Shown in pieces: positions 1 through 7,147 of a DNA stretch of 64,000 nucleotides (the first letter of the stretch is position 1; the number at the start of each line of letters is the position of its first letter). The notes under the pieces were generated by a model. It was not told the DNA's origin and searched no databases. It worked only from the letters and a program-made list of their open reading frames with translations. The translations under genes and the position numbers were made by a program. The stretch is from Pararoseomonas sp. SCSIO 73927. Its GTDB lineage: Bacteria; Pseudomonadota; Alphaproteobacteria; Acetobacterales; Acetobacteraceae. The stretch lies in the NCBI RefSeq assembly GCF_037040815.1, contig NZ_CP146232.1, positions 2,722,501 to 2,786,500 on the forward strand. Reading direction: 5' to 3'.

Positions 1-367
1 GGTCGCCCGCAGTCGCGCGGTCCGCCGCCAACCGTGCCGCCTCGGGCTCCAGGATGCGACGAAGCTCGATGAGGTCCGCAATGAGGTTCGCATCGAGATC
101 GGCAGTCCCGTGCCAGTCGAGAAGGACAGGATCGAGCATGCGCCAGCTCTCCCGCGGAAGCACACGCATCCCGATACTCGGTCCGACCGATACCATGCCC
201 TTCGAAGCAAGTGCCTTCACAGCCTCACGCAGTACCACTCGGCTCACACCGAGCTGGGCAGCCAGCTGCGGTTCGCTCGGGAGTGGCCCCGTCGGCAGGA
301 CACCCGAGACGATCTGCTGCCCCAGTCGATCCAGTATCTGTCCGTACAGATTCTTCGGCCTGTCCAT
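1..367 (-). CDS. GntR/FadR-family transcriptional regulator (3' end missing)
   Basis: Reading the minus strand from an ATG at 367 gives an uninterrupted frame to the window edge, about 122 residues. The N-terminus is a GntR winged helix: LYGQILDRLGQQIVSGVLP, then PSEPQLAAQLGVSR and a VVLREAVKALASKGMV recognition-helix segment. It continues with VLPRESWRMLDPVLLDWH and the start of an FCD-type ligand domain (LIELRRILEPEAARLAADRA). It is divergent from the TctC gene at 541, with a 173-bp gap holding an inverted repeat, so it probably controls that gene and itself. Subfamily FadR is inferred from the helical C-terminal start. The effector is unknown. Confidence 0.85.
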   Translation of the reverse strand, partial: MDRPKNLYGQILDRLGQQIVSGVLPTGPLPSEPQLAAQLGVSRVVLREAVKALASKGMVSVGPSIGMRVLPRESWRMLDPVLLDWHGTADLDANLIADLIELRRILEPEAARLAADRATAGD

Positions 368-468
368 TCCGCGGCTACCCCCATCAGCAACATATGATGA
401 TACTATGATGGCTCCGGGTCAAGATGATATCGCACCTGCGAGTCTTCAGAATACCTGTTGAGCATACC

Positions 469-483
469 TTGGTATCATGCCAA
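469..483. promoter_or_regulatory. Candidate operator of the divergent GntR regulator
   Basis: An imperfect inverted repeat, TTGGTAT-C-ATGCCAA, has 6 of 7 arm positions paired. It lies in the gap between the GntR gene and the TctC gene, 58 bases before the TctC start. Size and symmetry fit a FadR-type dimer site. No matching second copy was found, so the assignment is inference. Confidence 0.4.
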
Positions 484-540
484 CATCATAACAAGAATCC
501 GACGGATCGCGGTCCGTCAGGAGGGGGAGAAGACACGGCA

Positions 541-1536
541 ATGACTGACTGTATCTCGCGCCGGAGCATGCTTGCCGCACCAGCTCTGCTGCTGCCATCG
601 GCCATTGTCCCGTCGTCCGTACGCGCACAGGGCCAGCTGCAATGGCCGACCCGCTCACTGCAGATGATCGTGGGCTTCCCGGCGGGCGGCTCCACGGACA
701 TCTTCGCGCGCCTGGTTGCCGAGCCGCTCGGGCAGCGGCTTGGCCGCCCTGTCGTCGTCGAGAACCGGGCGGGAGCAGGCGGCGGCATCGGGGCGGCGGC
801 GACGGCGCGGGCGGCTCCTGACGGCTATACGATGCAGATGGCGACCGTCGGCACGGGTGCCATCAACTACGCGCTGTACAAGGACCTGCCGTTCGGGCCG
901 GATGACCTGGCTTCGGTCTCCCGTGTCGCGGAGGTGGCCAACGTCATCATGGTTCCAGCCCGCTCTCGCTTCCACACGCTGAAGGACCTGGTCGAGGAGG
1001 CACGTCGGCGGCCTGGTGAACTTACCTTCGGTCATTCGGGCGTCGGTTCAAGCCTACACCTCACTGGGGAACTTCTGGCCGTCGAGGCCGGAGTGAGGCT
1101 GACCCATGTTCCCTTCCGGGGCGCGGCGCAGATGCTTCCCGAGCTGATCGCAGGCCGTATCGAGATCGGGATCGACAACGTTCCCTCCTCGCTCCAGCAG
1201 ATCCGCGACGGCCGCGTCCGGGCGATCGCCGTGACGAGCCTGGAACGCCATCCCGGCCTCCCCGACACGCAGACGACGGTCGAGGCAGGCTTCCCGACCG
1301 TCCAGGCCATGGCCTGGTGGGGAGTCCAGGTTCCCAGGAAGGTACCGGCGCCCGTCCTGGCGAGATTGGCGTCCGAGCTGCAGTCGATCACCCGGGATGC
1401 GGGCTACAGGGAGAAGGCTGAGGAACAGGGAGCGACGCCGGTGACTGACACGCCCGAACAGTTCGAGGCGTTCGTCGCGGCAGAGATCGCCAAGTGGCGG
1501 GACGTGGCGCAGCGCGCCAACATCACCTTGGGATAG
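541..1536 (+). CDS. Bug/TctC-family tripartite tricarboxylate transporter receptor
   Basis: Periplasmic solute-binding protein of the Bug family, 331 residues, the usual family size. The ATG at 541 is chosen over upstream codons because it follows a strong purine-rich site (GGAGGGGGAGAAG) and opens directly into a signal peptide with paired arginines and a hydrophobic stretch ending near VRAQ. Family motifs follow: LQMIVGFPAGGSTDIFARLV, VVVENRAGAGG, APDGYT and THVPFRGAAQ. These proteins bind carboxylates for TctAB permeases or sensory systems. No permease gene is nearby, as is common for this expanded family. The ligand cannot be predicted. The divergent GntR gene is the likely regulator. Confidence 0.92.
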   Translation: MTDCISRRSMLAAPALLLPSAIVPSSVRAQGQLQWPTRSLQMIVGFPAGGSTDIFARLVAEPLGQRLGRPVVVENRAGAGGGIGAAATARAAPDGYTMQMATVGTGAINYALYKDLPFGPDDLASVSRVAEVANVIMVPARSRFHTLKDLVEEARRRPGELTFGHSGVGSSLHLTGELLAVEAGVRLTHVPFRGAAQMLPELIAGRIEIGIDNVPSSLQQIRDGRVRAIAVTSLERHPGLPDTQTTVEAGFPTVQAMAWWGVQVPRKVPAPVLARLASELQSITRDAGYREKAEEQGATPVTDTPEQFEAFVAAEIAKWRDVAQRANITLG

Positions 1537-1718
1537 GAGTGTCCCGTTCCGGTGGCGACCCGGTCATGATCTCCTGGCCATGGGTGCCGATGGCGAATGC
1601 CAGACGGACGGCCTCGCCGTCGCAGCTCCGGAAAAATAGCGGCAATTAGCTTTCGACTCCTGGCCAGGGCGTGACTGATCTTCCCGCCGGTCCATGACGG
1701 ACCCAGGAGATCGGCCCC

Positions 1719-1900
1719 ATGCACGAGGAATGGCAAGACATTGTCCGGCGGCTTCTCCGGCCTGACCCGGCCGGACCCGGGCCGGGCTGTCATGCCTGTG
1801 GCAATGCTGTCACCGCCATGGGCCTGGAGATCGTCGTCGACCAGGCGGTCGCGGACATGTTGCTGGCCGACGGGCGCCGCCCAGTCCTGATCGGGATTTC
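1719..1900 (+). pseudogene. Possible 5' fragment of a gene cut by the transposon left end
   Basis: An open frame starts with ATG at 1719 behind a plausible site (CAGGAGAT) and reads about 61 residues (MHEEWQDIVRRLL, then CHACGNAV and GLEIVVDQAVADML) before meeting the proposed transposon end at 1901. It stays open to 2075, but that tail lies inside the element and looks non-coding. I recognise no family. It may be a truncated host gene or a chance frame. The rest of the 1537-2239 stretch shows nothing else convincing apart from the transposon end. Confidence 0.3.
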
Positions 1901-1920
1901 TGTCAACAGTGATGACGACC
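1901..1920 (+). repeat. Proposed transposon left terminus
   Basis: TGTCA followed five bases later by GATGACGAC, matching the spacing and much of the sequence of Tn402-type inverted-repeat tips. Further GACGACC-like segments at about 2009-2017 and a GCGACC at about 1963 could be inner transposase sites. No matching 5-bp target duplication is visible at the other end. Confidence 0.45.
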
Positions 1921-2239
1921 CTATTCGTGAAATAACTCTATTGAGAGATTTCCAAGACGGTGCGACCACACTCCCCGTGACGCACCGAGACGACCATCCT
2001 GTCGCTCCGATCCGCAAGGCTACTCCCGCCGCGGACGGGCGCGACCTGTACCGCCACTCGATACCGGGGCGCTGACCCGCAGCTGCGGCTGCGCGCCCTG
2101 ATCGATGTGGCGGGAGTGGAACCCGCGAGAAGGATGACGATGGCCCTCTGAAAGGGGCTGTGCCTTCGCGCGTCCTGCGTCCCTCCAGCCATGGAAGCGA
2201 GTTCATGGAACCCCCGAGGGGGGAAGGAAGGAGGCTGTC

Positions 2240-3211
2240 TTGTTCCCCATCGATGGACCCCGTCGGTCCCGGTCCGATGCCCTGTTCGTGCCCAGGGCGG
2301 GCCAGCATGACCCCGCCTATGCGGTGGCCGACTTCGATGGCTGGCCGGAGGGCGTGAAGGCGGTTCTGCCCGACCAGTTCCCTGTCTGCGTGCGCTCGGC
2401 CGCCCACTACCGGGCGGACGGGGCCACTGGCGACTTCATCTCCGATCTCATGATGGCGCAGCGTCCCTGGGACTGCCCGGCCGAGGCCGACTTCATGCGG
2501 GCCTGCGACGTCAACCCCTACGTCTGGGCGTACTGGGTCCAGTGCGCCCGGGTCTACTACCGCTTCGAAGGGCGCGAGCGGTACACGGTTCCGGACGTGC
2601 TCGTGCGCTTCGCCCACGGCGGATTCGGCCTGTACGAGATCAAGCCGCAGCGGAAGCTCGACCGGGAGAAGGCTCGCCTCGACGCGATCGGGGCGGCCTG
2701 CAAGGACCTGGGGCTGACCTACCAGCGGATCAGCCACGAGGCGATCTGCTCCTCGCGCCGGATGGCGAACATCGAGACGCTGAACCGGTCCTGGTCGGCG
2801 CGGATCTCGGACGAGACTGTCCGCCTGGTCGCGGATGCCGTCACGGAGCACCGCCCGGCCACCCTGCGGGCCTTGCTGGATCTCCCCTGCACGAAGGGGA
2901 TCGGAGAGGCGGAAGCGCGCGCCTGTGCCCTCCGGGGTGCCTTCCATATCGATCTCGAGCAGCAGCCGCTGGACTACCGCTCGCCGATCACGCCGCGGAG
3001 GCCGGGTCTCACTCGCTTGCTGAAGGAGGCCGAGCGCCCGGCCGGTGCCGAGGGCGGGGACATATCGCGTCGCCTCGTGACGCTCCTCCGCTCCCTGCTC
3101 GCGACCCTGACCAGAAGGCTCCTTCCATGCGCTCCCTTCCCTCCTTCCCGAAAGGATTCGACGCCGTCGAAGCCCCCAGCCTTGTCCTGCCCACGACGCC
3201 CGAGGTCCTGA
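2240..3211 (+). CDS. tnsA: TnsA-like endonuclease
   Basis: Restriction-like endonuclease that in Tn7 cuts the 5' ends of the element while TnsB cuts the 3' ends, making transposition cut-and-paste. The frame has 323 residues, and a TTG start at 2240 is chosen because a very strong GGAAGGAAGGAGG site lies just upstream. The PD-(D/E)XK core is visible: E82 in PAEADF, D119 in the VPDVLV strand, and E133-I-K135 in LYEIKPQRK, the order and spacing of Tn7 TnsA. A helical C-terminal part follows (KGIGEAEARA). The last 85 bases overlap the next gene, where the frame reads poorly, so the true C-terminus may be degenerate. It probably works with TnsB (4067) and the TnsA-like protein at 3127. Confidence 0.82.
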   Translation: MFPIDGPRRSRSDALFVPRAGQHDPAYAVADFDGWPEGVKAVLPDQFPVCVRSAAHYRADGATGDFISDLMMAQRPWDCPAEADFMRACDVNPYVWAYWVQCARVYYRFEGRERYTVPDVLVRFAHGGFGLYEIKPQRKLDREKARLDAIGAACKDLGLTYQRISHEAICSSRRMANIETLNRSWSARISDETVRLVADAVTEHRPATLRALLDLPCTKGIGEAEARACALRGAFHIDLEQQPLDYRSPITPRRPGLTRLLKEAERPAGAEGGDISRRLVTLLRSLLATLTRRLLPCAPFPPSRKDSTPSKPPALSCPRRPRS

Positions 3212-3840
3212 AGAACCTGCAGACCGGCCTGGGCAAGTCGATCCACGGCTACTACCCGAGCACCAAGATCGGGAACGCCCTCTACGTCGGGCAGGCACAG
3301 CTGGACGCCATGCGCTTCCTGGACCTCCGCACCGATGTCGTGGACTTCACGACGTTCCCCCTCGAGGTCCGCGTCGCGATCGACGGGACGGCCCATGCCT
3401 GGTTCCCCGACCTCGGTGTCATGCTCGAGGGAGGCCGCCGGGCCGTCCTCGACTTTCTGACGCCAGGCGAGATGACGTACTTCCGCAGGCACAACCTGGT
3501 TCAGGCCATGGTCGGGGCACTGGCGCAGCACGGCATTTCCTACGTGGCCTACGACACCACCGAGTTTGCCGCGAGCGCGCCCTGCCGGAACGCGGCCTAC
3601 GTTGCCTCGTTCCGGCGTGGCCAGGTGGACGAGGCGATCGCCACTATCGTCCATGGCCTCATCCGTGAGCGGGGGGCGATGTCCCTCCAGGCCATGAAGT
3701 CCGCGGTCGGGCAGGTGAGGGGGGCGGTCAGCACGGTCTGCTCGATGGCCTGGGCCGAAGCTGTGGCCCTCGACCTCCGGGCTGCTTCGCCCCTAGAAAT
3801 CCTGATCCTTCCCTATCCGAATCGGGGTGGCGCGCATTGA
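3127..3840 (+). CDS. Second TnsA-fold protein, catalytic lysine absent
   Basis: The protein has 237 residues from the ATG at 3127; the same frame is open further upstream but there overlaps the real TnsA. Residues 95-111 (FPDLGV, then VLDFL) align with the TnsA core of the neighbour. D95 matches D119 and D109 matches E133 at the identical spacing of 14, but the lysine position is L111. A helix-rich segment with GALAQHGISYVAYD resembles the GAACKDLGLTYQRIS region of the first TnsA. I infer a homologous but catalytically dead partner, perhaps a structural or TnsC-contacting subunit of a heteromeric TnsA. Its stop overlaps the next gene by four bases, pointing to coupled translation. No name is established for it here. 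Confidence 0.65.
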   Translation: MRSLPSFPKGFDAVEAPSLVLPTTPEVLKNLQTGLGKSIHGYYPSTKIGNALYVGQAQLDAMRFLDLRTDVVDFTTFPLEVRVAIDGTAHAWFPDLGVMLEGGRRAVLDFLTPGEMTYFRRHNLVQAMVGALAQHGISYVAYDTTEFAASAPCRNAAYVASFRRGQVDEAIATIVHGLIRERGAMSLQAMKSAVGQVRGAVSTVCSMAWAEAVALDLRAASPLEILILPYPNRGGAH

Positions 3841-4070
3841 GCCCGCGCCGCTATCGCCTCGACAGGTCCGGGGAATACCTGCTGGACGGCGACGCCCTCC
3901 GCTGGGTGGGGTTCGCCCACAGCGCCGAGCGTATCCATCAGCTGCGGAGGACGGACGGGATCGTGGTCGAGCTTTCTGATGCGAGGATCGGGCAGCTCGC
4001 CCGCGCTGGCCGGTTCCGGACGCCTGGACGAACCGAGTTCCAGGACAGCTCGCTGGGACGTTGCGCATGA
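3837..4070 (+). CDS. Small protein homologous to the TnsB N-terminal domain
   Basis: A 77-residue protein starting at TTG 3837, overlapping the preceding stop by four bases; its own stop overlaps the TnsB ATG in an ATGA. Residues 4-68 align without gaps to the first 66 residues of the TnsB next door. Shared positions include RRY.L at the start, VG.A, HQ.R, G....LSD and R.G..R, about 29% identity over 65 positions. It therefore looks like a free-standing copy of the transposase N-terminal DNA-binding or regulatory module. It could bind the transposon ends or promoter and compete with TnsB, or be an assembly partner. Function is inference; the homology is seen directly. Confidence 0.7.
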   Translation: MSPRRYRLDRSGEYLLDGDALRWVGFAHSAERIHQLRRTDGIVVELSDARIGQLARAGRFRTPGRTEFQDSSLGRCA

Positions 4071-6238
4071 ACCGGCGGTACAGCCTCGAGCCTGGCCAGA
4101 TCCAGATCCTGCATGGCGTCCGGGTCTCCTACGTCGGCCGTGCGGGACAGGAACCCCGCGCCCACCAGTTCCGCGATGACTTCGGCACGATCACGGCTCT
4201 CAGCGACCAGGAACTGCGCGACTTCCGGCGACTGGGTACGCTCAGGTCGGAGAAGCTGGCGGACCTCCGCCGACGGGCGTCGACCGGCCGGGCGAGGCTT
4301 CGGCAGTCGGTGGTCTGGGCGAACGCTGACGGGCAGGACAAGGCGATCGCGAACTACCGCCTCGCCTACGTCGACCGGTGGCGCATGCCAGGACTGGACG
4401 CCGATGGGAACGAGCTTCCGAGTACGACGGGGGACGCCTTCCTGGAGGCCGTGATCGACGAGATCTGGGAGTCGAGGCCTCGTCCGGTATCGGTGACCAG
4501 GAAGCCTGTGCCGCGTACGGTGAGGCGATGGATCTCGGGCTTCCAGCAGCACGGCCTGGATGGCCTGCTACCGCAGTACGAACTCTCCGGCAACTTCACC
4601 GAGCGCTTCGACGACACCGTCCTGGACTACATGCAGAAGGGCGTCGACGAGTACTACCTGACCGATGCCCGGAGGTCGGTCGCGCAGTCCCACGACCTGT
4701 TCACCCAGTACATGAAGGCGGTGAACAAGACGCGTGCGGTCGAGGGCGAGCCTCCCGTCCACATCCCGGGCCTCCGTGCATTCACCAGGTTCGTGAAGAT
4801 GCAGTGCCCGTTCGAGGTCGAGTACACGCGGAAAGGCGAGGCGGCGGCACGTCGCAAGTTCCACGTGATCACCGGCGGTGTCGCGACCACACGTCATGGC
4901 CAGCGCTGGGAGGCGGATCATACCCGTCTCAACTTCATGGTGCGCGTGACCCCGGACGGGAAGGTGCAGGACCGTCCCTGGATCACCGTGGTCATCGACT
5001 GCCATACCAGGATGATCGTGGGATTCTGGATCGGCTTCGAGGCCCCTTCGGTGGAGACGACCTGCCGCGCTCTCCGCATGGCCATCCTGCCCAAGGACAA
5101 GTGGATCGCACAGTACGGGAACGGCCTGCGCAACCCGTATCCCTGCGAGGGCCTCCCTGTCCTGATGTGCACGGACCAGGGATCGGACTTCAAGGCACGA
5201 GATCTCCGGGAGCGCCTCGCGCGCCTCAAGGTGTCCACGCTATTCACGCCCGTGCTCAGGCCGTACTACCGTGCCCGGGTCGAGCGCTTCTTCCTGACCA
5301 TGGACAGGCGGTTCTCCAACACCCTCCCTGGCAGCACGAATTCGAACATCCTCGAGCGGGATGTGGAGAAGCTGGCGAGCGGCCCGACAGCGCTGACCCT
5401 GGACGACGTCTGGCGCCTCACCCTCAAGTGGATCGTGGACGTATACCACGTCCGCCACCACCGGGGCATCGGCAACTCGCCCCTCCGTGCCTACCTCGAG
5501 AGCGTGGAGGCCAACGAGGAGGTGCCACCGCCGTCCGATCAGGAGGTCGATGCGGCGCTGAGCTGGTGCGGCAACGTGATGCTGAACCAGCAGGGGATCC
5601 GGATCCGCAACGTGTTCTACCGCGACGCTGTCACGGCGGAGTTCTTCCAGCACTACGGCAAGCCGATCCCGGTTCCGGTCTACCGGACTCCGACCGACCT
5701 GATGAGGTGCCACTTCCTGGATCCCCGCGATGGCGAGTGGAAGGAGGTGGCGGTCGCCGCGAACCAGGTCGAGGATGTTCGTGGTCGCACGGAGGAGGAG
5801 GTTGCTGCCCTCCAGCGGCTCAGGATTGCCGAGCGGGATACGGATAACGAGAAGGCAAGGGAGGGGGAGGCCGAACTCGTCGCCGATGCCGACGAGGTGG
5901 CCGAGGAGAGGGGGGCTGCCCGCCGGACCCGCGAGAAGGCGGCTGCGGCCAGGGAGAAGATGAAGAGGCAGTATGACGCCCGCTACGCGCACGGCGATGC
6001 GGCCACCTACGCCTCGTCTGAGGCCATCACGGGCGACGACTTCTTCGGCCTCGGTGTGACCGAGGCGGCCCAGCTCTCCGGCCCTGCCACGGCAGCTCCG
6101 GCTGGACGGACGCCGAGGTCGAAGGGGAAGCTCTCTGCCACGGCGCCCCTCCCCAAGGTACCGGCCCCCGAGGCTCCCCTGGCATCCGGCGACGACGACG
6201 ATGTTGACGCCTACCGGAAGCGGTACGACAGGAGCTGA
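4067..6238 (+). CDS. tnsB: TnsB/TniA-type DDE transposase
   Basis: Transposase of the Mu/Tn7/Tn402 class, 723 residues, which cleaves and joins the 3' ends of the element. The start is the ATG at 4067, in a four-base ATGA overlap with the previous gene. N-terminal DNA-binding modules occupy about residues 1-270 (VPRTVRRWISGFQQHGLDGLLP is helix-turn-helix-like). The rve catalytic core has D284 (WEADHT), D370 (CTDQGSDF) and E406 (RARVERFF), giving the classic 35-residue D-E spacing. A Mu-type beta-barrel region with RNVFYRD follows. The last 150 residues are charged and partly coiled (EEERGAARRTREKAAAAREK shape), the expected TnsC-contact tail. tnsC starts nine bases downstream. Confidence 0.93.
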   Translation: MNRRYSLEPGQIQILHGVRVSYVGRAGQEPRAHQFRDDFGTITALSDQELRDFRRLGTLRSEKLADLRRRASTGRARLRQSVVWANADGQDKAIANYRLAYVDRWRMPGLDADGNELPSTTGDAFLEAVIDEIWESRPRPVSVTRKPVPRTVRRWISGFQQHGLDGLLPQYELSGNFTERFDDTVLDYMQKGVDEYYLTDARRSVAQSHDLFTQYMKAVNKTRAVEGEPPVHIPGLRAFTRFVKMQCPFEVEYTRKGEAAARRKFHVITGGVATTRHGQRWEADHTRLNFMVRVTPDGKVQDRPWITVVIDCHTRMIVGFWIGFEAPSVETTCRALRMAILPKDKWIAQYGNGLRNPYPCEGLPVLMCTDQGSDFKARDLRERLARLKVSTLFTPVLRPYYRARVERFFLTMDRRFSNTLPGSTNSNILERDVEKLASGPTALTLDDVWRLTLKWIVDVYHVRHHRGIGNSPLRAYLESVEANEEVPPPSDQEVDAALSWCGNVMLNQQGIRIRNVFYRDAVTAEFFQHYGKPIPVPVYRTPTDLMRCHFLDPRDGEWKEVAVAANQVEDVRGRTEEEVAALQRLRIAERDTDNEKAREGEAELVADADEVAEERGAARRTREKAAAAREKMKRQYDARYAHGDAATYASSEAITGDDFFGLGVTEAAQLSGPATAAPAGRTPRSKGKLSATAPLPKVPAPEAPLASGDDDDVDAYRKRYDRS

Positions 6239-6247
6239 GCTTCCACG

Positions 6248-7147
6248 ATGATCGTGTCCGCGCGGGCACCTGCCAGGGATCCCCGGGCGCTGGGAAACAT
6301 CTTTGTCGAGACAGGTGTCTCGGACGGCATCCTTCGCGCGATCAACGAACTGATCGTATACGGCCATGACGCCGAGCACTGCCGATTCCTTCCCATCCTC
6401 GGCGAGCCGCGATGCGGCAAGACGTCGCTCATCCGGGCCTTCGACCGGATCAGCGACAGTGGCAGGGACGGCTTCGAGCCTCGCAGGATCCTCGAGGTCC
6501 AGGTGCCGCAGAGTCCCACTGTTCTGTCGATCGCGACCGCGATGCTCGAAGCCCTCGGCGATCCGTCACCTGCCACCGGCTCGTCGCAGGCGCGAACGAG
6601 CAGGGCGATGACACTGCTCGGTCGGGGCCGGTATGACGTGGTGGTCTATGACGAGATCCATCGCGTCGTGGATGGCCGCACGGAGAGAAGTGGCACGAAC
6701 GCCGCGAGCTGGATCATCGACGTCCTGAACAGGAGGATCTGCCCCGCGATCGGGATTGGAGAACCTGGTTTCGCAGTCCTCCTGGAGAAGAAGTCCTACC
6801 TGGACGGACGTGGTCTCGGCACGGAATGGGTGAGGCGGGCCGACTGGGAGGACAAGAACGGCCGCCTGGCCTTCAGGGCTATGCTCCAGGGTATCGTGGA
6901 GGGGCTGGGTATCGCGACAGACTTCAGCATCCGCGACAGGTCGGTCGCCAAGTCCTTCTGGGAGTACTCGGAAGGCCGGATCGGCTACGTTGCACTGCTT
7001 CTGACCAAGGCAAGAATCATCGCCTCGAGAGGGGATTCGCCTGTCCTGACGCTCGAGCATCTGCATCAGGCGGTCAACGAACTTGCTCTCGAGAGCACGA
7101 GCAAGGGGGTGAACCCCTTCGACCCACGTAATCCGGCGGGTGCCTGA
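6248..7147 (+). CDS. tnsC: TnsC/TniB AAA+ ATPase regulator
   Basis: ATPase that forms filaments on target DNA and links the target selector (TniQ) to the transposase; 299 residues, the short TniB size. Walker A is G52-E-P-R-C-G-K58-T-S, and Walker B is VVVYDEIH with D135-E136. A C-terminal helical lid follows (SEGRIGYVALLLTKARIIA, LTLEHLHQAV). It begins with ATG nine bases after tnsB and its stop shares one base with the tniQ start, so the three are one transcription unit. ATP binding is a family inference from intact motifs. The specificity of the target DNA cannot be read from it. Confidence 0.9.
   Translation: MIVSARAPARDPRALGNIFVETGVSDGILRAINELIVYGHDAEHCRFLPILGEPRCGKTSLIRAFDRISDSGRDGFEPRRILEVQVPQSPTVLSIATAMLEALGDPSPATGSSQARTSRAMTLLGRGRYDVVVYDEIHRVVDGRTERSGTNAASWIIDVLNRRICPAIGIGEPGFAVLLEKKSYLDGRGLGTEWVRRADWEDKNGRLAFRAMLQGIVEGLGIATDFSIRDRSVAKSFWEYSEGRIGYVALLLTKARIIASRGDSPVLTLEHLHQAVNELALESTSKGVNPFDPRNPAGA

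Noticed and set aside
2542..3126. Long upstream extension of the second TnsA-like gene
   Set aside because: It overlaps the well-supported catalytic core of the first TnsA in another frame and is arginine/glycine-rich.
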